Shown piece by piece: positions 8,600 to 18,198 of a stretch of DNA of 42,247 bases. Under the pieces are notes generated by a model. The model saw only the letters and a list, made by a program, of their open reading frames with translations. It did not search any database and was not told where the DNA came from. Source of the stretch: Mesorhizobium prunaredense (GTDB lineage: Bacteria > Pseudomonadota > Alphaproteobacteria > Rhizobiales > Rhizobiaceae); NCBI RefSeq assembly GCF_900156895.1, contig NZ_FTPD01000001.1:411362-453608 (forward strand). Direction: 5' to 3'. The translations under genes were made by a program, and so were the position numbers. Numbering within the stretch: the first letter of the stretch is position 1; each line of letters begins with the position of its first letter.

Positions 8600-8724
8600 C
8601 TTCTCCCCGTATAGAGACGGGGAGAAGGGGCTGGCCGCAATGCGGGCGCCCTTCTTCCGAACGATGGTGATTGGCGAAACCGTCGATGACAGCGCCCCTC
8701 TCCCCGTCACTATACGGGGAGAGG
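8600..8724. repeat. Two-hairpin palindromic repeat
   Basis: Two perfect 11-base hairpins: CTTCTCCCCGT (8600-8610) with ACGGGGAGAAG (8617-8627), and CCTCTCCCCGT (8697-8707) with ACGGGGAGAGG (8714-8724), separated by about 70 bases. The two hairpins are themselves similar and could pair with each other. The element fills the gap between the two M16 genes. Confidence 0.85.
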
Positions 8725-8774
8725 ATGCCGGCAGGCAGGTGAGGGGCAGCGCAAACGCTCAACCTCGTCATCGA

Positions 8775-10139
8775 TCAATTCCCTGCCTGTGTCTGCGGCA
8801 AGAGATAGCCTGATGTCGAATGGTTGAGATTGAGATAGCGCGCCGCAACCTGCCTGACTTCGTCGGCGGTGACCTTGCGGATGCGGCCCGGCCATTCCTC
8901 GACATCCCTGACGTTGCCGCCGGTGGCGAGCGTCGCGCCGTAGATGTTGGCCATCGAATCCTGCTTGTCGCGGGCGAAGATCATCGAGCGGACGAAACGA
9001 TCCTTGGCCTTCTCCAGCTCGCCTGATGTGACGCCCTCGCTGGCGATGCGGGCGACCTCGGCCTCGACCGCCGCCTGGACATCGGCCAGCTTGGCGTCGC
9101 CGCGCGGCGCGCCGTAGACGGTGAAGTTGGTGGCATCGAGCATGGTGCCCTGGAAAAAAGCGCCGGCCTCGGCGGCAATGCCTTGCTTGACGACAAGCTG
9201 CTGGTACAGCCGGCTGCGGCTGCCGCCGCCGAGGATCTCCGCCAGCAGGTCCAGCGCTTCCGCTTCGCCCGCCTTCGCAGTGTGATAGGAGGGAACCACC
9301 CATTGCGTCGAAAAATTCGGCACGCTGACACGCGCGTCAGCGAGCGTCACCGTGCGCCTGGTGTTCTGTTCGGGTTCGACCGGACGGATGCGCGGCGGCA
9401 GGTCTGGACCACGCGCGACCTTGCCATAGGTCTTTTCGGCCAGCGCCTTGACCACCTGCGGCTCGACATCGCCGGCCACCACCAGCACGGCGTTGTTGGG
9501 CGTATAATATTTGTCATAGAAAGCCTTGGCGTCGGCGCGGTTCAGCTTCTCCATCTCCTGCATCCAGCCGATCACCGGAATGCGATAGGGCTGGTTCTGC
9601 CAGAGCGTGGCGTCGACCTCCTCGCCGAGCACTGCCTGCGGATTGCTGTCGATGCGCGAGCGGCGTTCCTCGAGGATGACGTCGCGCTCGGTGGCGATGA
9701 CGTCGTCATTGAGGATGAGGTTGCGCATGCGATCGGCCTCGAAATCCATCATCTGCTCGAGCGCCTGCGGCACCACCGTCTCGTAAAAGGCGGTGTAGTC
9801 ATAGGAGGTGAAAGCGTTGTTCGAACCGCCGATGGCGGAGACGGCGCGGTCGAACGCGCCGGCCGCATGGTTGGTCGTCGCCTTGAACATCAGATGCTCG
9901 AAGAAATGGGCGGTGCCGGACTTGCCCGGCGGCTCATCCGCGCTGCCGATCTTGTACCACACCATGTGAGTGACGATCGGCGCGCGGCGATCGGGGATGA
10001 CAACGACCTCCATGCCGTTGTCGAGCAGGAAATTCGTCACCTTGCCGTCGTCCGGCTTGTTGTCGGCGAGAACCGGGCCGGTTATCACGAGAGCCAGCGC
10101 AAAAAGCGTTCCGCGCAGCCAATCACCCTGAGATGTCAT
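8775..10139 (-). CDS. M16 family zinc metallopeptidase
   Basis: A 454-residue periplasmic peptidase. A signal peptide ([16 protein letters not shown]) is followed by the inverted zinc motif HFFEH at residues 78-82 and a downstream acidic helix ([20 protein letters not shown]) carrying the third zinc ligand. The second M16 half begins near residue 200. It belongs to the processing-peptidase/PqqL-like branch and probably forms a dimer with the inactive partner encoded downstream. ATG 10139 (MTSQGDW) is preferred over the TTG just before it. About 90 bases separate it from rsmD, so it may or may not be in the same transcript. Confidence 0.93.
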   Translation of the reverse strand: MTSQGDWLRGTLFALALVITGPVLADNKPDDGKVTNFLLDNGMEVVVIPDRRAPIVTHMVWYKIGSADEPPGKSGTAHFFEHLMFKATTNHAAGAFDRAVSAIGGSNNAFTSYDYTAFYETVVPQALEQMMDFEADRMRNLILNDDVIATERDVILEERRSRIDSNPQAVLGEEVDATLWQNQPYRIPVIGWMQEMEKLNRADAKAFYDKYYTPNNAVLVVAGDVEPQVVKALAEKTYGKVARGPDLPPRIRPVEPEQNTRRTVTLADARVSVPNFSTQWVVPSYHTAKAGEAEALDLLAEILGGGSRSRLYQQLVVKQGIAAEAGAFFQGTMLDATNFTVYGAPRGDAKLADVQAAVEAEVARIASEGVTSGELEKAKDRFVRSMIFARDKQDSMANIYGATLATGGNVRDVEEWPGRIRKVTADEVRQVAARYLNLNHSTSGYLLPQTQAGN

Positions 10140-10233
10140 CAACGACTCCGGTTGTCATGGGATGGGACGATAGGCGGGGGTGTTGCCACAGGCAAATTGA
10201 TTTGTTCGTCATTTTGAAGGCGCTGCGCTCCCT

Positions 10234-10788
10234 TCATCCAACCTCGATAAAGCGGATAACCGTCTCGCCATAGCTGCGCTCGTCGACAACCGAAAAGCCC
10301 GGCCCTGCCTCGAACGGCGCCGCTGCCGCCTCCTCGATGACGCAGAGCGCGCCGGGGGCGAGCCAGCCGCCGGCCTTGGCCGAACGCAATGCACGCTCGC
10401 CCAGGCCCTTGCCATAGGGCGGGTCGGCGAACACCAGGCCGAACGCGGCCATCGTGCCCGCCTCGCCCAGAGCCGTAGCGTCGCGACGGAATATCTTGGT
10501 ACGCCCGGTGAGGCCGAAGGCCTCGACATTGGTGCGGATCAGACCGCGCCCTTCGGCTGATTCTTCGATGAAGACGCCATAAGACGCGCCGCGCGACAGC
10601 GCCTCGAGGCCGAACGCGCCGGTGCCGGCGAACAGGTCGAGCACGCGCGCGCCGACCAGCCTATCGGGGAAACGATGCGCCAGCACGTTGAAGACAGCCT
10701 CGCGGGTGCGGTCGGTGGTCGGGCGGATGGCGCTTGTGCGGGGCGTCGCCAGCGGACGCCCGCGAAACTCACCGCCGACGATCCGCAT
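10234..10788 (-). CDS. rsmD: 16S rRNA (guanine(966)-N2)-methyltransferase RsmD
   Basis: A 184-residue Rossmann-fold methyltransferase. MRIVGGEFRGRPLATP is the diagnostic RsmD start; RPTTDRTREAVFN follows, then the SAM-binding motif VLDLFAGTGAFGLEALSRGA and the catalytic FADPPYGKG. It methylates G966 of 16S rRNA in the assembling 30S subunit. The ATG at 10788 lies within the last codons of the pseudouridine synthase gene (20-base overlap), so translation of the two is likely coupled. Both modify rRNA. A longer in-frame extension upstream is only the shadow of the neighbour. Confidence 0.96.
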   Translation of the reverse strand: MRIVGGEFRGRPLATPRTSAIRPTTDRTREAVFNVLAHRFPDRLVGARVLDLFAGTGAFGLEALSRGASYGVFIEESAEGRGLIRTNVEAFGLTGRTKIFRRDATALGEAGTMAAFGLVFADPPYGKGLGERALRSAKAGGWLAPGALCVIEEAAAAPFEAGPGFSVVDERSYGETVIRFIEVG

Positions 10789-12961
10789 TGCCTCCCCTTG
10801 ATCCTCCAGGACCACTGCGCGGCCGGTCGCCGCGTTTGGCACCGTCACCCTCGGCACCACGCGGCTTGCCGAACGGCTTTGCGCCTCCGGGTTTTCCCCC
10901 TCCCGGTTTTCCATTGGCGGGCTTGCCATAAGACGGCTTGAACGAGGCCTTGCGTTCCTTGGCTTCGGCCGCCTTGGCGGCATCAGCGTCCGCCCTGCCC
11001 TTGCCGATCGGCCGCGCGCCCGGCGCCATCCAGACATTGGCCTTGCGCTGGCCCGGCGGCTCGATCGGGCGCTGCTCGCGTTCGGACTTTTTCCCGCCGC
11101 CCGGTTTGCCGCCGAAGCCGCCCGGCCCGCTACGTTCAGATTTGGGGCCGCGATCGGCAAAGCCGCCGCGTTCGGGCCCGCTGCGTTCAGATTTAGGGCC
11201 ACGCTCACCAAAGCTCTTTTCCGCCCCGAAGCTTCTGCCGGGACTTGTCGACAGCTTGCCCAGCGCCTCGTCGCGGCTGCCTTCGCGGCGCTTGCGGTTC
11301 TTGATCAGCCCGCCTTCGCCGATCGGACGGCGTTCGCCATCGCGGGTGAATTTCGGCCGCTCAGGTTCCTCTTCACGCACCGCTTCGCGCCGCACCGGCC
11401 TGTTGGAAAACGGCTTGGTGATCTCAGCGTCGAAATTGGCACCGGACTCCTCGACCAGGCGTTCGCCGAGCTGGTCGCGCAGCACCCGGCCCTTGATCTC
11501 CAGCACATGGCCCTCGGGCAGGTCGTCGAGCTGGAACGGTCCGTAGGAAATGCGGATCAGTCGCGTCACGTCGAGACCAAGCGAGCCCAGTATGTTCCTG
11601 ACCTCGCGGTTCTTGCCTTCGCGCAGGCCAAGCGTCAGCCAGGCGTTGGTGCCTTGCTCGCGGTCGAGCGTCGCCTCGATGGCGCCATAGAAGACACCGT
11701 CGACGGCGATGCCTTCGCGCAAGCCGGCGAGCGCACTTTCCTCGACCTTGCCGTGGACGCGCACGCGGTAGCGCCTGAGCCAGCCGGTCGCCGGCAGTTC
11801 GAGCACGCGCGCCAGCCCGCCATCATTGGTGAGCAGCAGCAGGCCTTCGGTGTTGATGTCGAGCCGGCCGATGGTCATCAGCCGCGGCAGGTCGGCCGGC
11901 AGCACGTCGAAGACGGTCTTGCGGCCCTCGGGATCACGATTGGTGGTGACGACGCCGGCCGGCTTGTGGAACAGGAACAGCCGGGTGCGCTCGATCGGCG
12001 GGATCTCCATGCCGTCGAGATGGATGATGTCGCCGGGCATCACATTGAAGGCGGGCGAGGACAGCACCCTTCCATTGACCTTGACACGGCCGGCCGCGAT
12101 CAGTTCCTCGGCATCGCGACGCGAGGCAAGGCCGGCGCGGGCCAGCCGCTTGGCAATGCGCTCACCAGCCTCTTCCGTTGCTTCGGCGGGACGCGGGCGT
12201 GGCTTGAAGCCGCCCGATGCCCCTTGGGGGCGATCACCGGCAAAATCGCGCTTGGGCCGATCGCCGAAGTCGCGTTTAGGGCGATCGCTGAAGTCTCCCC
12301 TGGGACGGTCGAAGCGCCTTTCGCTGCGCTCGCCTTCGGCAGCCGCCGGCCGGTCGCCGCGTGGCGCATAGGGTTTTCGAGGCGCCTCGCGCTGTTCATA
12401 AGGCTTGCCTTCAGGGCGTGGCCCCTTGATGAACGGCCGGTCGCCACTCTTGAAGTCGCGCTTCGGCCGCTCGCCGTCAGCCGCCATCGGGCGGTCGCCG
12501 CGCGGGGCGTACGGCTTGCGTGGCCCCTCATGGGGCTTGCCGTCAGGGCGCGGCCCCCTGCTGATCGGCCGGTCGCCGCTTTTGAAGTCGCGCTTCGGCC
12601 GCTCGCCGTCGGCTGCCATCGGGCGGTCGCCGCGCGGGGCGTATGGCTTGCGCGGCCCCTCACGCTTTTCATAAGGCTTGCCGTCGGGGCGCGGCCCCCT
12701 GCTGATCGGCCGGTCGCCGCTTTTGAAGTTACGCTTCGGCCGCTCGCCGTCAGCGGCCAGCGGGCGGTCGCCGCGCGGCGCGTAAGGTTTTTTCGCGCCG
12801 AAGGATGGCTTGCCGCCCTTGCCGGCAGCGGCATCGCGACCACGCGGGCCCGATGGTTTCGGGCCGTTCTTGCCCGAACCCTTTTGGCCCGAACCCTTTT
12901 GGCCCGGACCCTTTTGGCGCGGACCCTTCTGGCGCGGGAGTTTCTTGTCTTTGTCGTCCAT
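10769..12961 (-). CDS. rluB: 23S rRNA pseudouridine synthase, RluB-type, with long basic repetitive tails
   Basis: A 730-residue protein, far longer than the 250-300 residues of plain RluB. Residues 1-260 are low-complexity and basic: QKGPRQKGPGQKGSG, then four units starting KPYAPRGDRP at about 58, 105, 149 and 196. An S4 RNA-binding domain follows (about 267-325, RIAKRLARAGLASRRDAEEL), then the synthase domain with the catalytic Asp in GRLDINTEGLLLLTNDG (Asp368). Beyond about 500 a second Gly/Pro/Arg/Ser-rich tail contains SERSGP repeats. The core isomerises a uridine in 23S rRNA (U2605 in E. coli RluB). Long basic tails are common in rhizobial homologues (from memory). Start at ATG 12961 (MDDKDKK); a GTG lies 21 bases upstream. 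Overlaps rsmD. Confidence 0.93.
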   Translation of the reverse strand: MDDKDKKLPRQKGPRQKGPGQKGSGQKGSGKNGPKPSGPRGRDAAAGKGGKPSFGAKKPYAPRGDRPLAADGERPKRNFKSGDRPISRGPRPDGKPYEKREGPRKPYAPRGDRPMAADGERPKRDFKSGDRPISRGPRPDGKPHEGPRKPYAPRGDRPMAADGERPKRDFKSGDRPFIKGPRPEGKPYEQREAPRKPYAPRGDRPAAAEGERSERRFDRPRGDFSDRPKRDFGDRPKRDFAGDRPQGASGGFKPRPRPAEATEEAGERIAKRLARAGLASRRDAEELIAAGRVKVNGRVLSSPAFNVMPGDIIHLDGMEIPPIERTRLFLFHKPAGVVTTNRDPEGRKTVFDVLPADLPRLMTIGRLDINTEGLLLLTNDGGLARVLELPATGWLRRYRVRVHGKVEESALAGLREGIAVDGVFYGAIEATLDREQGTNAWLTLGLREGKNREVRNILGSLGLDVTRLIRISYGPFQLDDLPEGHVLEIKGRVLRDQLGERLVEESGANFDAEITKPFSNRPVRREAVREEEPERPKFTRDGERRPIGEGGLIKNRKRREGSRDEALGKLSTSPGRSFGAEKSFGERGPKSERSGPERGGFADRGPKSERSGPGGFGGKPGGGKKSEREQRPIEPPGQRKANVWMAPGARPIGKGRADADAAKAAEAKERKASFKPSYGKPANGKPGGGKPGGAKPFGKPRGAEGDGAKRGDRPRSGPGGSRGGNADRRR
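12347..12790 (-). repeat. Tandem coding repeats in rluB, four units
   Basis: Units of 141, 132 and 141 bases followed by a final partial copy encode KPYAPRGDRP, then GERPKR, FKSGDRP and GPRPDGKP. One unit differs by a three-codon deletion. The repeats are highly similar at DNA level, so copy number probably varies between strains. Confidence 0.85.
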
Positions 12962-13037
12962 GTGGCTTTTGCTCGTTTGCACTCCAGCGCCGCGCGTCCG
13001 TACGGACGCGCAAACGACGCTGTAGGACTTTGATTTG

Positions 13038-13084
13038 GCGCATGATCCCTTGCGAAACCGATTCCGGTTTTCGGGATCATGCGC
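13038..13084. repeat. Palindromic repeat with GCATGATCCC ends
   Basis: Perfect 12-base arms GCGCATGATCCC (13038-13049) and GGGATCATGCGC (13073-13084) enclose a second imperfect stem, GAAACCG facing CGGTTTTC. It lies in the divergent gap between rluB and tadA. The same family, with GGGATCATGC ends, appears as a tandem pair at 21053-21150. Confidence 0.85.
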
Positions 13085-13137
13085 TAGATAACAGGATCAC
13101 GCCGGAGTAGCGAGGAGATAATAGGAATGGAAACCGC

Positions 13138-13590
13138 TTGAAGCGGCCGGATTTCATGGCGCTGGCGCTGAAGGAGGCCCAAGCCGCCGCCCTGCGCGGC
13201 GAAGTGCCGGTCGGCGCGGTCGTCGCCAGCGGCGATACGGTCGTTGCCAGTGCCGGCAACCGCAGCCGCGAGCTTGCCGACCCTACGGCCCATGCCGAGA
13301 TGCTGGCGATCCGCGAGGCCTGCCGCAAGCTGTCAAGCGAGCGGCTCACCGGCCACGATCTCTATGTAACGCTGGAGCCCTGCGCCATGTGCGCCGGCGC
13401 CATTTCCTTCGCCAGGCTGCGCCGGCTTTATTTCGGCGCCGCCGACGAGAAGGGCGGCGCTGTGGTCAACGGCGTGCGCTTCTTCGCCTCACCGACCTGC
13501 CACCACGTGCCAGACATCTATCCAGGCATGGCCGAGAGCGACGCGGCGCTGCTTCTGAAGGATTTTTTCAGGGAGCGACGCGAACTGTAG
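13138..13590 (+). CDS. tadA: tRNA-specific adenosine deaminase TadA
   Basis: A 150-residue deaminase that converts A34 to inosine in tRNA-Arg(ACG). Zinc and catalytic motifs are intact: HAE in PTAHAEMLAIREA and PCAMC in EPCAMCAGA. KRPDFMALALKEAQAAALRG is the expected N-terminus, which makes TTG 13138 the likely start. A second possibility is ATG 13156. A good ribosome site, GAGGAG at 13113-13118, actually precedes an ATG at 13127 that opens a four-codon frame, ATG GAA ACC GCT TGA, whose stop overlaps the TTG, so re-initiation is possible. It diverges from rluB and converges on the lipoprotein gene. Confidence 0.94.
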   Translation: MKRPDFMALALKEAQAAALRGEVPVGAVVASGDTVVASAGNRSRELADPTAHAEMLAIREACRKLSSERLTGHDLYVTLEPCAMCAGAISFARLRRLYFGAADEKGGAVVNGVRFFASPTCHHVPDIYPGMAESDAALLLKDFFRERREL

Positions 13591-13619
13591 CGTCGGCAGC
13601 CTACCCTAGCGCCTGCAGC

Positions 13620-14297
13620 CTACCACGGCAGCCAGTCGAACATACCGCCGCTCTTGTTCTTGGCGGCCGCTTCCCTCTTGAGGCGGCGTTCTTTCTTGTA
13701 CTCGTCCTCGCCGAGGTCGTCGACCGGCGCGGTGCCGGCAGCGGCGCGGTATTGCACCGGCGGCTCGCTCAGATATCTGCGGGTGTTCGGGTCACCCTGC
13801 TTTTGTTCGGCGAGGCGGCGCTTGACCTCGGCGGCGCGGCCCTTGTCCGAATCCGCCGGCGTCCAGGCCGGCGGATGACTGGAAGCCGACTGCTTCATTG
13901 CAGCCTTGATCGCGGTTTGATCCGTCTGGACGTCATCGACGATCTGCGCCTGGTAGGACGGATCGTCCTGATTGAGCGTGGCCTCGGCACGCAGGCGAGC
14001 GCGGCGTTGCTCGGGCGATTCCGGCCAATCGGCGCTTGCCGTCGCGATGCTGTCCTGCGGCGGCGGCAGTTGCTTCTGGCCTGGCGCCGGCTTCACCAGT
14101 TCGGGACGCGGCTTGTAGTCGATCTTTTCCTTGTTCTTCGGCATGACTGAAAAAGCGCTGGTGAGATCGCCGGCAAGCTGGGCGGAGGCGGTCTTGTCGG
14201 TCCCGTAAGTCGGCGAGCCCATGCAGCCGGACAGGGCCAAGCCGGACACGACAAGCGGCGCCAGCAGCGCAACGCGCGCGCAAGTTCTTTCGGTCAT
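13620..14297 (-). CDS. Lipoprotein, function unknown
   Basis: A 225-residue protein with a lipoprotein signal (VALLAPLVVSGLALSGCMG, lipobox LSGC). The mature part is hydrophilic, rich in Lys, Pro, Ala and Gln, with PRPELVKPAPGQKQLPPPQD, coil-forming acidic/basic stretches (EDEYKKERRLKREAAAKN) and an aromatic end, MFDWLPW. I recognise no domain. ATG 14297 is chosen because the signal peptide starts there. It stands between ileS and tadA, where rhizobial genomes tend to carry a conserved hypothetical lipoprotein (from memory), so it is likely an ordinary envelope protein of this group rather than an import. Confidence 0.82.
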   Translation of the reverse strand: MTERTCARVALLAPLVVSGLALSGCMGSPTYGTDKTASAQLAGDLTSAFSVMPKNKEKIDYKPRPELVKPAPGQKQLPPPQDSIATASADWPESPEQRRARLRAEATLNQDDPSYQAQIVDDVQTDQTAIKAAMKQSASSHPPAWTPADSDKGRAAEVKRRLAEQKQGDPNTRRYLSEPPVQYRAAAGTAPVDDLGEDEYKKERRLKREAAAKNKSGGMFDWLPW

Positions 14298-14500
14298 GCC
14301 AAAAAGTCCCACTCTAGACAGCCTCTCGATCGCCACCGGCCAAAGGTCCGGTCCCCATCGCCTATGCTCTTCCGACGGAAATCCGGCGACAATTTGTCGT
14401 CCGGAGTTTCGCGTGTTTATCTCAACCACTCGTTAAGGGCAACGAGCGGGGGCCGATCAGTCGCCTGCCGTGGCATTTGTGCACCGATATGGCGCCCTGG

Positions 14501-14603
14501 CATGTCGTTATCCCAAAACCGCTACACACTTTTGGGCGACATGCATTCTGGCCGTGCATGTCGTTATCCCAAAACCGCTACGCACTTTTAGGCGACATGC
14601 ATT
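14501..14603. repeat. Two tandem 47-base palindromic repeats
   Basis: Copies at 14501-14547 and 14557-14603 differ at only two positions by eye. Each starts CATGTCGTTATCCC and ends GGCGACATGCATT, so the ends CATGTCG and CGACATG pair. The second copy overlaps the ileS stop codon. They fill much of the 304-base gap before the lipoprotein gene (14298-14601), which has no gene, and may act as a transcription end for ileS. Confidence 0.85.
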
Positions 14604-17600
14604 AAAGTCGACCAAGCGCCTTCAATTCATGCAGCACCGCCGCGTCCCGCGCCGAAACGTCGGGGAATTCCTTGTCCTGCCCGACATCGGCCGTGTATCG
14701 CCATGAGCGCGCGCATTTGAGCAGACCCCGGTCCTCGGCCTTCTCGACCACCACGGCGACGCCCTTGACGTCGTCCAGCGTGAAGGCGCCAGAAGGCGCG
14801 TTGCCATGCGCGATGACCAGATCGCTGGTGATCGCCATTTCGGCCATGTCGACATCCGATATCGCCGCTTCGAGCGCCGCATCATCGAGCGTGACGACCG
14901 GCACCGCTTCTAGTGACGAGCCGATGACCTTCTGGGCGCGCGCGATCTCCAGCGCGCCGGTGACGACACGGCGAACCTGCCGCACCTTGCGCCATTTTTC
15001 CGCCAGCGCCTCGTTCTTCCAGTCGGCCGGGATTCGTGGAAACTGGTCGAGATGCACCGAGACGGCGTCCGGATGACGGTCGAGCCAGGCCTCCTCCATG
15101 GTAAAGGGCAGCATCGGCGCCAGCCATTTCACCAGGCAGTCGAACAGATGGCGCACCACCTGCACTGACGCCTTGCGCTTCACGCTGGACGGCGCCTCGC
15201 AGTAGAGGGCGTCCTTGCGGACGTCGAAATAGAAGGCCGACAGCTCGACCACCATGAAGTCGAGCAGCGTGCGGGTGATGCGCTTGAACTCGAAGGCGTC
15301 GTAGCCCGCGCGCACGACTTCATCGAGTTCGGAGAGCCGGTGCAGCATCAGCCGCTCCAGCTCCGGCATCTTGTCCAGCGGCACGTCCTCGCCATCGTCA
15401 TGGGCAAGCGTGCCCAGCATCCAGCGGATGGTGTTGCGCAGCTTGCGGTAGGCGTCGATGTTGGTCTGCAGCACGTTCTTGCCGAGCCGCTGGTCTTCCC
15501 AGTAGTCGGTCGTCACCACCCATAGTCGCAGGATATCGGCGCCCGACTGTTTGATGACGTCTTGCGGCACGACAGTATTGCCGAGCGACTTCGACATTTT
15601 CCGCCCCTCCTCGTCCATGGTGAAACCATGGGTGACGACGGTGTCGTAAGGCGCCCTGCCCGTGGTGCCGCAGCTTTCGAGCAGCGAGGAGTGGAACCAG
15701 CCGCGATGCTGGTCGGAGCCTTCGAGATAGACGTCGGCCGGCCATTTCAGATCTGGACGATCCTCCAGGGTGAAGACATGGGTCGAGCCGGAATCGAACC
15801 AGACGTCGAGGATGTCCATCACCTGCTGCCATTTCGAGGCATCGTGATTGCCGAGGAAACGCTCCTTGGCGCCGGCCGCAAACCAGGCGTCGGCGCCCTC
15901 CTTCTCGAAGGCGTCGATGATGCGCTGGTTGACCGCCTCGTCGCGCAGAACGTTGCCGTCGGCATCGGCGAAGACGGCGATCGGCACGCCCCAGGCGCGC
16001 TGGCGCGACAGCACCCAATCGGGGCGCTCCTCGATCATGGCTCGGATGCGGTTTTGGCCGGCGGCCGGCACGAAGCGGGTGTCGTCGATCGCCTTCAGGG
16101 CACGGCTGCGCAGCGTCGTGCCGTCGCCGAGCTCCTTGTCCATAAAGACGAACCATTGCGGCGTGTTGCGGAAGATGATCGGCTTCTTCGACCGCCACGA
16201 ATGCGGATAGGAATGCTTCTGCCGCCCGCGCGCGAACAGCGCCTTGCGCTTGATCAACTCGTCGATGACCGCCTGGTTGGCATTGCCCTTCTTGCCGTTG
16301 TCGTCGATGACGCGCGCCGCACCGCCCTCGCGGTCCGCGCCAAAGCCTGGCGCATCCTTGGTGAAGAAGCCGGCATCGTCGACGGTGAACGGGATCGCGG
16401 TGTCGATGCCGCGCTGACGAAGGTCCGAAGCCGCATCCATCCAGGCGTCAAAATCCTCGCGGCCATGGCCCGGCGCCGTGTGGACGAAACCGGTGCCGGC
16501 TTCGTCGGTGACATGCTCGCCGGCGAGCATTGGGACGTCGAATTCATAGCCGCCATTCAAACCTTTGAAGGGATGAGAAAGCGTAAGGCTTCCAAGCTCT
16601 TCGGCCGAAATGCTACGGAGGCGGTCCATCGTCAGCTTGGCTTTGGTCGCAGCCTCTTCCGCCAGCGCGTCGGCAAAGATCAGCCTTTCGCCAGTCTGCG
16701 GGCCGAAAGCATTCTCGGCCGCAGTGACCTCGTAGAGGCCATAGTTGATGCGTGGCGAATAGTTCACGGCACGGTTGCCGGGGATGGTCCATGGCGTGGT
16801 CGTCCAGATAACGACATCGGCCTCCAGCAAGTCCAGTGACGTCTGCGTAAGCTTCGGATCCAGCTTTGCGAGTTGTCCATCGATGACGTCGGTGACTCGC
16901 CGGGCAAGGCTGACGACCGGAAACTTCGCCCAGATCGTGTCGCTCTCATAATCCTGGTATTCGACCTCGGCCTCGGCCAGTGCGGTGCGCTCGACCACGC
17001 TCCACATCACCGGCTTCGAGCCGCGATAGAGCTGGCCCGACATGGCGAATTTCAACAGCTCGCCGGCGATGCGCGCCTCGGCATGGAACGCCATCGTCGT
17101 ATAGGGATTGTCGAAGTCGCCGACGACGCCGAGCCTCTGGAACTCGCCGCCCTGCACCTTGATCCAGTGCGCGGCGAACTCGCGGCATTCCTTGCGGAAC
17201 TCGTTGACCGGGACCTCGTCCTTGTTCTTGCCCTTGGCGCGGTATTGCTCCTCGATCTTCCATTCGATCGGCAGGCCGTGGCAATCCCAGCCGGGCACGT
17301 AGTTCGAGTCGTAGCCACGCATCTGGAACGAGCGGGTGATGACGTCCTTGAGGATCTTGTTCAGCGCATGGCCGATATGGATGTTGCCGTTGGCGTAGGG
17401 CGGGCCGTCATGCAGCACGTATTTTTCGCGGCCGGCGGCGTTTTCGCGCAGCTTGCGGTAAAGCTCCATGTCCTGCCAGCGCTTGACCAGCAGCGGCTCC
17501 TTCTCGGGCAAGCCGGCGCGCATCGGAAAATCCGTCTGCGGCAGATAAAGCGTTTTGGAATAGTCGATCGTTTCAACAGTGTCGGTCATCGGCGTATCGG

Positions 17601-17604
17601 TCAT
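14602..17604 (-). CDS. ileS: Isoleucyl-tRNA synthetase
   Basis: A 1000-residue class I synthetase charging tRNA-Ile. The HIGH motif is in [17 protein letters not shown] near residue 85, the editing domain lies between (CP1, with [14 protein letters not shown] and [16 protein letters not shown]), and the KMSKS loop appears in [16 protein letters not shown]. The anticodon-binding domain follows. No C-terminal zinc-finger cysteines are visible, as in many alphaproteobacterial forms. ATG 17604 ([20 protein letters not shown]) is chosen; an in-frame ATG at 17589 is nearly as good. In related genomes ribF commonly precedes ileS; here about 3.5 kb of other genes separates them. Confidence 0.97.
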   Translation of the reverse strand: MTDTPMTDTVETIDYSKTLYLPQTDFPMRAGLPEKEPLLVKRWQDMELYRKLRENAAGREKYVLHDGPPYANGNIHIGHALNKILKDVITRSFQMRGYDSNYVPGWDCHGLPIEWKIEEQYRAKGKNKDEVPVNEFRKECREFAAHWIKVQGGEFQRLGVVGDFDNPYTTMAFHAEARIAGELLKFAMSGQLYRGSKPVMWSVVERTALAEAEVEYQDYESDTIWAKFPVVSLARRVTDVIDGQLAKLDPKLTQTSLDLLEADVVIWTTTPWTIPGNRAVNYSPRINYGLYEVTAAENAFGPQTGERLIFADALAEEAATKAKLTMDRLRSISAEELGSLTLSHPFKGLNGGYEFDVPMLAGEHVTDEAGTGFVHTAPGHGREDFDAWMDAASDLRQRGIDTAIPFTVDDAGFFTKDAPGFGADREGGAARVIDDNGKKGNANQAVIDELIKRKALFARGRQKHSYPHSWRSKKPIIFRNTPQWFVFMDKELGDGTTLRSRALKAIDDTRFVPAAGQNRIRAMIEERPDWVLSRQRAWGVPIAVFADADGNVLRDEAVNQRIIDAFEKEGADAWFAAGAKERFLGNHDASKWQQVMDILDVWFDSGSTHVFTLEDRPDLKWPADVYLEGSDQHRGWFHSSLLESCGTTGRAPYDTVVTHGFTMDEEGRKMSKSLGNTVVPQDVIKQSGADILRLWVVTTDYWEDQRLGKNVLQTNIDAYRKLRNTIRWMLGTLAHDDGEDVPLDKMPELERLMLHRLSELDEVVRAGYDAFEFKRITRTLLDFMVVELSAFYFDVRKDALYCEAPSSVKRKASVQVVRHLFDCLVKWLAPMLPFTMEEAWLDRHPDAVSVHLDQFPRIPADWKNEALAEKWRKVRQVRRVVTGALEIARAQKVIGSSLEAVPVVTLDDAALEAAISDVDMAEMAITSDLVIAHGNAPSGAFTLDDVKGVAVVVEKAEDRGLLKCARSWRYTADVGQDKEFPDVSARDAAVLHELKALGRL

Positions 17605-17912
17605 TGGTCTGCCATATGCATTGCCCGGCAAAAGAGCCCCGGCGTTGAACTATCATGATCTGGAAAAAGCGCGAGAGGCCGCGCGCAAAATTCCCGGCGG
17701 CTCCGGCGGCGCTCAGGCCGCCCGGAACACCGGGCTTGTAATTCGTATCGCGATCGCGAGTGCGCGAGGAAACTGCGTCATGACCGGGCTTTTAGACGAG
17801 GCCGGCCCCATTGAAAAGCCCGAACTCTGCTGCTTACCCCAGGAGCGTTTGCCAATTGCGCCTATGTTTGTCGGCAGATGGTATTGGAAGACCAACATTC
17901 ACGGTTGTATTT

Positions 17913-18163
17913 CACAGTTTAGCGCACCGGAAGGAACGAAATGTGACCCTGACGATTGCCGATTCCGGCCGCGCTCTGCGACTTGAACGCATTTTCAACG
18001 ATGGCGGATCGCGTTTTCGGCAATCATGAAAAGGCGCAGCGGTGGCTGCGCAAGCCAAGTCGGGCGCTCAACCAAGTGCCCATCGATCTCCTGCAATCGG
18101 AAGCAAGGTGCCACGCTTGTGGAAGGCGAACTCAACCGCATCGCCTACGGCATAGTCGCCTGA
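17913..18163 (+). pseudogene. MbcA/ParS/Xre-type antitoxin relic with two frameshifts
   Basis: Three consecutive frames spell the conserved end of this antitoxin family. First comes HSLAHRKERNVTLTIADSG then RALRLERIF (17913-17996); after a shift, ADRVFGNHEKAQRWLRKPS then RALNQVPIDLLQSEA (18004 to about 18105); after another, GATLVEGELNRIAYGIVA and TGA at 18161. These match the toxin-binding domain (once DUF2384) of antitoxins that pair with RES-domain toxins. No toxin gene follows; the next gene overlaps from the other strand. The HTH part upstream (about 17800-17910) is not readable. The remaining gap 17605-17912 shows no gene. Confidence 0.8.
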
Positions 18164-18198
18164 GCCATGCGGCCACGCGCAATACACAACCTGCGACA

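Noticed and set aside
12347..12790. Regular repeats considered as a CRISPR array
   Set aside because: Units are about 140 bases, in frame and coding; no spacers.
11507..13033. 508-codon plus-strand frame opposite rluB
   Set aside because: Shadow of the repetitive rluB gene; its own repeats mirror the rluB repeats.
15562..16839. 425-codon plus-strand frame opposite ileS
   Set aside because: No family features; ileS on the other strand is certain.
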